Positions 38,101 through 45,803 of a stretch of 64,000 nt of DNA are shown here, in pieces. The translations under genes were made by a program, and so were the position numbers. Origin of the DNA: Takakia lepidozioides. Taxonomy: Eukaryota; Streptophyta; Takakiopsida; Takakiales; Takakiaceae. How positions within the stretch are numbered: position 1 is the first letter of the stretch; each line of letters opens with the position of its first letter. The notes under the pieces are model-generated. The model made no database searches, was not told the origin of the DNA, and worked only from the letters and a program-made list of their open reading frames with translations. Location: positions 43,104,042 to 43,168,041 of the forward strand of contig CM060734.1 in the NCBI GenBank assembly GCA_030704615.1, given 5' to 3'.

Positions 38101-40243
38101 CAACACAAAAGACTCCTTACCTTTTTTTAAGGCTAGAATCAACGAATAATGTCCCAATCCTGGAGGGTACTGGTACTGACCATCAAACTCGTTGTCCACT
38201 CAAGATCCCTCCCTATTTTAGGCTCAGCTTAATGGGTCACAAGCCTACGGCAAGCTTAAACACTCGAACACTAGATGTGAAAATCAATCGAGAAGTCTCC
38301 TGCATGGATCATTTTGGAGAGGTATGTCTCAGTGTACACAGTCAGGTATCATTATTTCCAGAGACATTGCATACCTTGTCTTCCCTCTTCTTCATTTGTG
38401 CACACCAAACTGCACACAGATTGAATAATAATTTTCCAAATTAGAGTAGTAAAGCACATCCTAAAGAAAATGTTGACAAACAGGTCTGACAAACAGGTTT
38501 ATACCCTGTGAAGTCCAGAGGATAAAATTTTTGATGGCACAAAGATTGTACTCATAAGACGTTGTTTGCCGTAGCCTTGTGGCCATTGACCCCGCGCCCA
38601 GTTTGAGCGGGAACAAAAGGGACAGAACCTACCTCTGTCAGGGGCTGACGTTGGTAGTAAGACTTACCTCCATATAAAGAATTAATCCGGGTTTTCCAGA
38701 TATCCTCTAGAAATCCCTTCACACAAGCATTAATCTGCTGTGTGTGATTTGTCCCAGATTTGCTTACAATCTGCCTACCCTTCCTATCAATATAATTAGT
38801 ATCCATTGTAGCTTGAAAAGCTGCACATACCCAACTAGGGCATTATATTTTCATACTTCAAAGGAATAGATTTCTTTGGAGATCCGCTTCATGCACCACC
38901 CTACCTCCCTTCTCCACCTCTCCTCTCTAGAGTAATGTGGCAGCAACACATCATGGGTTCTGGCTACAACTATTTAATGTCCAGAAATATGTCAGCATGA
39001 GAAGTAACTAGGTCATGATTAGCTGCCCGTTGCCATGACTAGTCTTCCATTCTCTGTTTCCACAGACAGGTGAACCAATAACAGAGAAGGGTGCAAGACA
39101 ATTGATACATGGCATCTACCTCGCCAAAATAAAAGACGACCTTGCTAGTGTGCACAGCAACAAAACACCACAAGAGATGCCAGAGTTTGTGTACTTGTAT
39201 TTCCGGAATGAATTTGGTTTGCCATCACTCAGAGATGAAAAGATGCTTGAGTTCCTCGCCACTGTCATTGCCCATAAGAGAAATCCAGAGGTACTCTTTT
39301 AGAAGCTTTTTATAAGAATGTTCTGACAGTACCTTTTTTCCTTTCTCCACCATGCAAACTTAATTGGCCACTCCAAACTGGAGAGCTGAGAGTTCAGGTG
39401 TTGTTTGAGATGGCAGCATATGCATGTATGCAGATGAGTCAAAAAGAATTTGTAAGAGGCTCTCTTATAGCTTGAGAAAGAGACAAAGGGTAAAATCTGT
39501 CATTCCAAGATCACTCTACAGAGGAACTGTTATAGCAGTCAGCTCCCATGGTTCACCACACCCAAAATCTGAGATTTCGCTGTATCGTAGCTGTTCTCAA
39601 ATCCAAACAGTATGTAGTAGAGCTTCTTAGAAAGGCAGACATTTAGGCACTATCTACAGGAAGCTAAAGGAAGGTCTTGATGCTCAGTTTAATCACTGTG
39701 CAGGTACGTAGCTTTGGAATATCGGCTGCCATTCTGCATGATACGCACTCCAAACCCAGGCCCACCTCTCCCATCCTCTTCCACTACGAAGGACGAATCC
39801 CCACCACTCCCATGCTGACAACCCTTCCTACCAACGTGAACATTGGAAGACTCCCTCTTGGTGATATCCAGTTTCACCAGAGCTCAACCAATGCCCATGA
39901 AGACATCTGGAAAGGGAGCCTGTTCTACACTCCACGCTCCATCCTCAGTGACCGCTATCCATTAAGCAGTCCTGCCAGTGGGACCATAGAGAGTGCACCT
40001 TCTAGGCCCACTGGTCCACCAAAGAGCACACAGTATAGGCTGTCAAGCCCTCCAAGAGGACAAAGTGTTCTTGATGAAGCAAACAACTCCTTCAGCCCTA
40101 GGATCGGTAGTCCAAGGACAAGGGCAACTGGCACCCCAATTGCTCCACTTCCCATAACCGCTCTTGGGACACGGAGGTGGCGAGCACGGTTTGCCCGGAC
40201 TACCTGTATTCCATTTGTCAAGGTACACTCTGCATTTTCTTAA
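29198..40243 (+). CDS. Very long coiled-coil protein of unknown function, possibly ciliary
   Basis: Sixteen exons join in phase to give about 1,749 aa: 29198-29768, 30011-30201, 30313-30504, 30822-31002, 31978-32112, 32464-33470, 33815-34177, 34431-34710, 35059-35255, 35457-35684, 35906-36115, 36250-36975, 37378-37485, 38222-38321, 39070-39290 and 39704-40243. The N-terminal part has a compact domain (FLYRALFSHSVGFYDTL). The middle is almost all heptad coiled coil rich in E, K, Q and L, with three tandem 43-residue repeats in exon 6. Exon 12 has a Gly/Thr/Ser-rich disordered part. Exon 15 encodes a folded module (LIHGIYLAKIKDDL then PEFVYLYFRNEFGLPSL) that reminds me of a module in ciliary coiled-coil proteins; this is memory, not a search. 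The last exon is Pro/Ser-rich. Two introns use GC-AG splicing. The donor of exon 4 and exact end are least sure; a GTACAC donor at 40223 could extend the gene. I do not recognise the family with certainty. Confidence 0.75.
31216..31384 (+). mobile_element. Candidate 5S-rRNA-derived SINE with LINE-B tail
   Basis: The head at 31216-31323 follows plant 5S rRNA almost end to end: GGTGCAGTCATACCA, ATCCCATCAGA, an altered AGTTA..., GGCCGGAATGG, TACTGGGATGGGTGACCTCC and TGCTGCACCC, with about 10 bases missing before the 3' strand. After a spacer of about 14 bases, a LINE-B tail follows (GTGGCCACAAGGCTGTGGC to GAGTACATTCTCTC). The flanks AATATTATTGT (31205-31215) and GATGTTATTGT (31385-31395) agree at 9 of 11 positions, a plausible aged target-site duplication. 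It lies in intron 4 of the coiled-coil gene, in sense orientation. The 5S internal promoter (C-box) is well kept. Confidence 0.8.
32676..33053 (+). repeat. Three tandem 129-bp coding repeats
   Basis: Units start at 32676, 32805 and 32934. The first two are 129 bases (43 codons); the third has a 9-base in-frame deletion. Each encodes AVASTELDTIT, a PPGK/R turn, ELLIKQSE and MLPE..KP. All differences keep the frame, and some change residues conservatively (for example MLPEM and MLPEL). They lie within exon 6 of the coiled-coil gene. Confidence 0.95.
37535..37590 (+). mobile_element. LINE-B 3' stub
   Basis: A copy of the LINE-B tail (AATGGCCACAAGGCTACGGC to CTTATGAGTACAT) sits between two similar TC-rich flanks (TCTCTCTATCTGCTC and TCTCTCTGCTC), an imperfect target-site duplication. 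It is in intron 13 of the coiled-coil gene. Confidence 0.75.
37665..37728 (-). mobile_element. Ultra-short (30-base) LINE-B stub with 17-base target-site duplication
   Basis: The insert 37682-37711 is the reverse complement of the LINE-B tail end (ATGTACTCATAAGACGTTG and onward). It is bounded by CAGAGACCAACAAAAGA at 37665-37681 and again, identically, at 37712-37728. Confidence 0.92.
37846..38088 (+). mobile_element. tRNA-like SINE, tandem partial duplication
   Basis: A unit with offset 117 bases is present twice: 37846-37929 and 37963-38046 differ at one position. Each contains GGGTAGCTCAGTGGTAGAGC, a tRNA D-arm with a pol III A-box. Only the second runs on into a T-arm, AGGTTCAATCCCT near 38064, with the B-box GGTTCAATCCC at 38065-38075. 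The acceptor strands do not pair well and the anticodon loop is irregular, so this is not a working tRNA. No LINE-B tail is attached. Confidence 0.75.
38545..38745 (-). mobile_element. LINE-B 3' fragment, minus strand
   Basis: The plus strand starts with the reverse tail (GTACTCATAAGACGTTGTTT), passes the CCCGCGCCCAGTTTGAGCGG zone and reaches the C-terminal coding part (reverse of IWKTRIN and ACVKG). It lies in intron 14 of the coiled-coil gene. Confidence 0.85.
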
Positions 40244-40362
40244 CGTTAAACAACTGTATTTGGTTGTAATTTCTTGGTTCAATTCCCATGGGCCCTTCAG
40301 GCCTCACACAAACATGATACCCTTCTCTCTCTCTCTCTCTCTCTCTCTCACCCACTCTCAGC
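40244..40362. repeat. Coiled-coil gene 3' region with (TC)n tract
   Basis: A (TC)n run at 40325-40350 directly precedes a 5'-truncated LINE-B copy. It may be part of the insertion target. Confidence 0.6.
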
Positions 40363-40830
40363 ACTAGACTGAAATTTAAATTCAGGGAGGGAAGCCTACC
40401 TTTGAACAGCAAACAGATGCAGAGAGGAAAGGGGGATTGCAAATGCCTGTTGTGTGGGCAACCTGAAGACAATATTCACTTTCTGATTTATTTTCCTGGG
40501 TACTCTCACCAGAGAGACGCCCTCTTCAAATCTATCAAGGGAATTGGGCCTGTACATCTGTTTACCAACTTTGAAATCTAGAGGCTGAGCCAAAGCCCAG
40601 GCCCTTTTGGGGCCTAGTTATTGGGCAAACCATACACAGCAGATTGATGCTTGTGTAAAGGGATCTCTAGAGGATATCTGGAAAACTCGGATCAATTGTC
40701 TGTTCCAAGGTAAGTCATACTACTGGTGTCAGCCCCTGACAAAGGTAGTTTCTGTCCCTTTGTGTTCCGCTCAAACTGAGCGAGGGGTCAATGGCCACAA
40801 GGCTACGGCAAACACTCTTATGAGTACATT
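40363..40830 (+). mobile_element. LINE-B, 5'-truncated copy (zinc knuckle to tail)
   Basis: It begins at the bases CTAGACTGAAATTTAAATTC, matching LINE-B at 45.2 kb, and continues through the CPLCG-type zinc knuckle zone, SLEDIWKTRIN and the GGCCACAAGGCTACGGC tail. Stops and small indels break the frame. Confidence 0.9.
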
Positions 40831-41599
40831 CTAATCTGGTTTGGGCCTTATCCACTACTTTTGACTCTAGTTTTTCCATTTAAATCGGATGAACAGAGGC
40901 ACAATACTCAATTATGCAGATTACTGTCCTGGATATTAAGAGTGAATGATACACCTGTCAGTGAATCAGACAAGTGCCAGCTAGAGACTTCTTAAATTGT
41001 TGGGACTCTCATGCTATCTAATTAGGTTCCAGGTGGTGGCCTGAGCACAGTCTCTTTCCACTGCACCTTCCACACTTCAAGAGTGTTCTTCAAGGACCAG
41101 CCAGGTAGAGAGAGAGCATGAGCAAACAGATTTTCCTTACTATTCCTTTGCAGTAAGCTGCAATGCTATGCTTATCATCTAGACACTGATCCAGTCTCCT
41201 TTGTCTCTCAGGGTGGACATGGATATCAACTAGGTGAGGCCATGTGCACCTGGGGTTCCACAGGGATCACTAACCTGTTGGTTTGTTGGTTGGCTGTGAT
41301 GGATCCAGGTCAGGCTTCACCTTTGCCTTGATAGCTAGGAGTGGCTGCTGTCCAAAGACTTTCTCCTCCAACCTTGTAAATGAAGTTTGGTTGCTGGTTG
41401 GTTCTTTTACAGTACGGTGTTAAACTCTTTCTTTTAAACTTCTCTGGTTTTGGAAACCAGACTTCCCCACCCACCCCCTTGGACTGAAGGTAAGCTGAAA
41501 GAGAACGTGAAGTATGATGGGGCCTGTTTCAGGCAGTTGATGTCATTAAAATTCTGACTGATTTTGTATGGATCAGTCATATCCTGTCTTGACTTGACA
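40831..41599. other. Unassigned region before LINE-A
   Basis: No gene or recognised repeat. It may hold the real 3' end of the coiled-coil gene, or part of the intron or promoter of the M48 gene. Confidence 0.3.
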
Positions 41600-43627
41600 A
41601 CGGTAACATCTCTCTCTCTCCATTCCCCAACCCAAACTCCTTCTCCTATAACCTCTAAACCCCTTCACTTCTCTCTCTTTACTACAGCCAATGTCAGTAA
41701 GGCAATCAAGAAGCTGCAAAATGGCAGAGCGGTGGACATTTCAGGACTTCAGAGTGAATTCATCAAGCATGCTGCACCTACTTTAGCCCCTTTTATAGCT
41801 AACCTCTTCAATGAGGTGGTGCAACGGGGCTTCCCAACAGAGTGGACAAAGAGCATCATCCACCCACTTTTTAAGAGCGGTGACAGGCTCGCACCGACAA
41901 ACTATCGTACTATCATGGTGTCCTCATTACTTGCTAAACTGTTTGGGGCAGTAGTGGCCATGGAACTGGATGATTGGGCTGAGTACTCTCGCATTCGTGC
42001 TGAGGGACAGGCTGGTTTCCGTCGAAACCGATCCACTATTGACCACATCTTCACTCTTCAAGTTATGGTGGAAAGTGCACGCTATGACAAAAGAATGGTC
42101 TATGTTTGCTTCGTGGACTTTCACAAAGCCTTTGATTCAGTTCCTCGGGACCTTCTCTTCCAACGGCTCCATAGAGTGGAAGTCCCTCCAGACATCCTTT
42201 GTGCCATCTCTTCTATGTATGAGATTGTCACTGGCATGGTCAACGTCGCTGGTGAATTCTCAGCCGAGATCCACAGCAACATTGGAGTCAAACAGGGCTG
42301 CCCCCTTTCACCTACCCTGTTCGGGATCTACATTGACGCCTTGGAGAATTACATATCAAAAAACCATGGGGTTGGGGTCCCATTGGATGGGGGACCAACC
42401 CAATCAGATCTCCTCTATGCTGATGATGTTGCCCTTTTGGCACTATCCCCGGTCTTCCTGCAACGCCATCTCAAAATTTTGGAACAGTTCTGCAAAGACT
42501 ATGGGATGCAGGTCAATCTTAGCAAGACCAAGATCATGGTCTTCAATGGCCAGGCTGATCGTAGATTCATCTTCAACCAGCAGGAAATTGAGATTGTGAA
42601 ATCATACCGGTACCTAGGTCTGGTTATCCACTCCCCCAAGTTTCACTTTGCAGCCACTGCCTTGGACAGGTTGACTAAAGGTAAGGCGGCCTCCGTCCGC
42701 CTTCAGGCCAAATGCAAGCAAATACATCTGCAGCATCCCCCGACCAAAAAGTGGCTGTTTGACACCGTCGTCAGCCCTGCTACCATCTATGGTTGTGAGT
42801 TCTGGGCACCTGGTGTCCCTGTCTCCTGGTGGGAAAAGAATTTGGAACCATTACAGTCATCTTTTCTCCAAGCAATGCTTGGCGCCAGGAGCACAACTCC
42901 ATCTCAGATCCTAGGTGCAGAGTTCGCATGTGTACCATTGCAATCCGAGGCCCTCTTCAGGCTTACAATCTGTCTCCATAGATTGCAGGCCCTTCCACCC
43001 AAAGGGCTAGTGGCTAGGGCCCTCACAACATCTATGAGGCTCAAAGCTGCAGGTTTCAGGAACTCCTGGTATGCTCGACTGGACAGTTTATTTCAACGTA
43101 ACGGACTTTCTACTGCTTTCCTATTACCAATGAACCCAGATGAGGTGGACATCACATCCAGACATGACCGCAACAGACTCATTTGGAGAGAGCTTATGGA
43201 ATTACATGTCAAGAGAACTTGGATGCTACCCAATCTCACGACAAAGCTCCACTTCTATCGAGAGACATTCTTGGTGCTCCGCGATGATAGAATCTTGAGA
43301 CCAAATTACCTTTCAGCACCCTTATCTCCTTCCCTCTTGAGGGCATTGGGGCGGTTCAGGGTGGGTTCCCACAACCTACGGATAGAGACTGGCAGATGGG
43401 AAAACCTGCAACGGGAGGACCGCCTATGTCCAGGTTGCATAGGGCGCAGCAAGGAAATTGAAACTGAAGAACACTTCTTCTTCTACTGCCCTCTATACTA
43501 CGAGATCCGTGGGAGATCCACTGTTTATTCAGTGGAACCCAAACTCTCACTGATGTCTTTCACTATGAGGATCAAAAATGCTTGGCAGCCTACCTACACG
43601 AGGCCTTCACCCTTAGACAATCGCTAG
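41564..43627 (+). CDS. LINE-A reverse transcriptase reading frame, uninterrupted but 5'-truncated
   Basis: A frame of 687 codons without a stop. It has no ATG at its left edge and no endonuclease domain, so it is a truncated ORF2. Reverse transcriptase motifs in order: AEGQAGFRRNRSTIDHIF; motif A VDFHKAFDSVPRD; motif B GVKQGCPLSPTLF; motif C LLYADDVALL; motif D-like YLGLVI. After a thumb and connector region (YGCEFWAPGVPVSWWEKN) comes RVGSHNLRIETGRW and a C-C-H-C knuckle, CPGC...EEHFFFYC. Its role is target-primed reverse transcription of the element. The intact frame suggests a fairly recent insertion. Confidence 0.93.
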   Translation: MYGSVISCLDLTTVTSLSLHSPTQTPSPITSKPLHFSLFTTANVSKAIKKLQNGRAVDISGLQSEFIKHAAPTLAPFIANLFNEVVQRGFPTEWTKSIIHPLFKSGDRLAPTNYRTIMVSSLLAKLFGAVVAMELDDWAEYSRIRAEGQAGFRRNRSTIDHIFTLQVMVESARYDKRMVYVCFVDFHKAFDSVPRDLLFQRLHRVEVPPDILCAISSMYEIVTGMVNVAGEFSAEIHSNIGVKQGCPLSPTLFGIYIDALENYISKNHGVGVPLDGGPTQSDLLYADDVALLALSPVFLQRHLKILEQFCKDYGMQVNLSKTKIMVFNGQADRRFIFNQQEIEIVKSYRYLGLVIHSPKFHFAATALDRLTKGKAASVRLQAKCKQIHLQHPPTKKWLFDTVVSPATIYGCEFWAPGVPVSWWEKNLEPLQSSFLQAMLGARSTTPSQILGAEFACVPLQSEALFRLTICLHRLQALPPKGLVARALTTSMRLKAAGFRNSWYARLDSLFQRNGLSTAFLLPMNPDEVDITSRHDRNRLIWRELMELHVKRTWMLPNLTTKLHFYRETFLVLRDDRILRPNYLSAPLSPSLLRALGRFRVGSHNLRIETGRWENLQREDRLCPGCIGRSKEIETEEHFFFYCPLYYEIRGRSTVYSVEPKLSLMSFTMRIKNAWQPTYTRPSPLDNR

Positions 43628-43756
43628 AACATTAATTGTGGTTTCTGGATTTGTTCCTCTCTCATGTTTTCTTCCATTTTGTCCCATAAGCTCTACGAGC
43701 TTTCCGCGGACGTTATAAAGCACCATTTCATTTCATTTCTCTCTCTCTCTCTCTCT
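41600..43756 (+). mobile_element. LINE-A element (5'-truncated) with its (TC)n tail
   Basis: The element spans the RT frame and ends with GTCCCATAAGCTCTACGAGC, CGCGGACGTTATAAAGCACC, CATTTCATTTCATTT and (TC)n at 43739-43756. The same 3' end is seen at 1.77 kb and, reversed, at 28.74 kb. The left boundary is vague, in a TC-rich zone. Confidence 0.9.
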
Positions 43757-45670
43757 GGAAGACTGAAATGATCCCCTTTCGCTGGCGACAGGGGGTCATT
43801 GTCAATCTATACAAGAAGGGTGACAGAGAAGAACCGGGGAACTACCGTGGCATCACGCTCCTCAATGCTGTTGGCAAGACATTCTGCAGAGTTATAAGTA
43901 CTCGTCTCGAGGTTGATCTGGAGTCTAGAGGTTGTTTCCACGAAGGCCAAGCTGGCTTTCGGCGAAACAGGGGCTGTGTGGATCATATCTTCACTCTAAG
44001 CCAGATTATCCAGGGAAGGAAAAAAGAAGGGAAACCCACTTATGTTTTTTTCCTGGATGTCAAAAAGGCTTATGACACAGTGTGGAGAGATGGCCTATGG
44101 TTCCGCCTCTGGTCTTGTGGGATCACGGGAAAGATGTGGAGAGTTGTCCACAACTTGTAAGCTCACACCAAAAGCTGTGTCACTGTTAACGGACAGAAGT
44201 CCAACTTCTTTGACATAGACCAAGGTGTAGCTCAAGGATGTACTCTCTCCCCTCTGCTCTTCAATGTTTTCATCAATCAACTCCTCGAGGATGTGGAAAG
44301 TGAGGGATTTGGGTTAAGGGTGGGTGATACCACCATACCAGCCCTTATGTTTGCGGATGACTTCGCAGGCATAGGGGAAACTCCAACCAATCTCCAGGAG
44401 TTGATTGATTGCGCGAAGAGATACTTTGATCTTTGGGGGCTAGAGGCTAATGTCAGCAAATGTGCAGTGGTAGCATTCAACGACAGAGGAGAGGGAGGAA
44501 GTGATCTTAAGTGGCAGTGGGGTAGCCAAGAGATCCCGGTCCTCCCTTCCTACACTTACCTGGGCGTTGAGTTTTCCTCCAATTGTAATTGGGATGCACA
44601 TATCCGGAAAGTTGTTCAAACTGGCAAGGGCAAAGCTCTGGGGCTCACTAAATTTTTCCACTGCAGAGGGGTCAACTCTGAGGTTAAGAAAACCATGCTT
44701 TGCCGCATTATTAGACCTGCCTTGGAGTACGGATCTGCTATATGGGTTGATACTCCAACCAGGCTAAGTCTCTAGAATCCATTCAAGTGGGGGTGCTTAA
44801 GGAGTGTATGTCAGCATGCTCCAAAACAGCCAATGTGGCTGTTCGGGGTGAGTTTGGCATTCCGTCCTTAAGCTCCCGACGAGATGAATTCAAGGTCAGA
44901 TGGTGGGGTCAGCTGCAACATATGCCCAACACCAGATATCCTAAGTTAATCGACTCTATATCTTGGAAACAGGACCGCCCTGTCAAACAGGCTAAGTCCT
45001 GGCAGAAGAGAGTAGAAGAGATTCTCAAGGACCTGGACCTGGATCCGCAAGTCTTGACCCTGCTGGATAAATCTGACTTAGAGGCTGTAGTGTCCGAAGC
45101 CATGTCTGTTGCCATGAGATTGTCTGATGAAAATGAAGTTAGGCAGAAAACTTCCCTGAACTTGCTTCCAGTCAGTGACATGGGGGAGGACATCTTGGAT
45201 TGGCACTAGACTGAAATTTAAACTCAGCGCGGGAAGCCTACCTTTGAACAGCAAACAGAAGCAGAGAGGAAAGGGAGAGTGCAATTGCCCGTTATGTGGG
45301 CAACCTGAAGACAACATTCATTTTCTGATTCATTGTCCGGGGTTCTCTTACCAGACAGACGCTCTCTTCAAATCTATCAAGGGAATTGAGCCTGTACCTC
45401 TGTTTACCAACTTTGAAAGTCTCGAGGCTGAGCCACAAGCCCAGGCCCTTTTGGGGCCTAGTTATTGGGCAAACCGCACACAGCAGGTTGATGCTTGTGT
45501 GAAGGGATCTCTAGAGGATATTTGGAAAACCCGGATCAATTGTTTATTCCAAGGTAAGTCTTACTACCGGCGTCAGCCCCTGACAAAGGTAGGTTCTGCC
45601 CCTTTGTGTTCCGCTCAAACTGGGCACGGGGTCAATGGCCACAAGGCTACGGCAAACAACGTCTTATGAG
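43757..45670 (+). mobile_element. LINE-B element, 5'-truncated, reading frame broken
   Basis: It starts exactly after the LINE-A (TC)n tail. Coding motifs: NYRGITLLNAVGKTF, EGQAGFRRNRGCVDHIF, motif A FFLDVKKAYDTVW, motif B GVAQGCTLSPLLF, motif C ALMFADDFAG (FADD), YTYLGVEF and a C-terminal knuckle CNCPLCGQPEDNIHFLIHC. An in-frame TAA at 44158 and frameshifts near 44.76 and 45.20 kb split the frame into four pieces, so this copy is inactive. The 3' end is the tail GGCCACAAGGCTACGGC to CTTATGAG at 45639-45670, which is the signature found across the window. RT motif and knuckle differences show that it is a different family from LINE-A. Confidence 0.92.
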
Positions 45671-45705
45671 CACACACATACACACACACTCTCTCTCTCT
45701 CTCTC
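45671..45705. repeat. (CA)n-(TC)n microsatellite at the LINE-B 3' end
   Basis: A run of CACACA then TCTCTC follows the LINE-B tail and overlaps the target of the next stub insertion. Confidence 0.85.
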
Positions 45706-45768
45706 CTCATAAGGCCACAAGGCTACGGCAAACAACGTCTTATGAGTACAATCTCTCTCCTCATAAGG
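45698..45768 (+). mobile_element. Ultra-short (37-base) LINE-B stub with 17-base target-site duplication
   Basis: The insert 45715-45751 is the LINE-B tail (CCACAAGGCTACGGC to GAGTACAA). It is flanked by TCTCTCTCCTCATAAGG at 45698-45714 and again at 45752-45768. The target included the microsatellite left by the previous LINE-B. Confidence 0.92.
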
Positions 45769-45803
45769 AAAGCATCTAAAGCAACTGAAGGATATACATG
45801 CAG

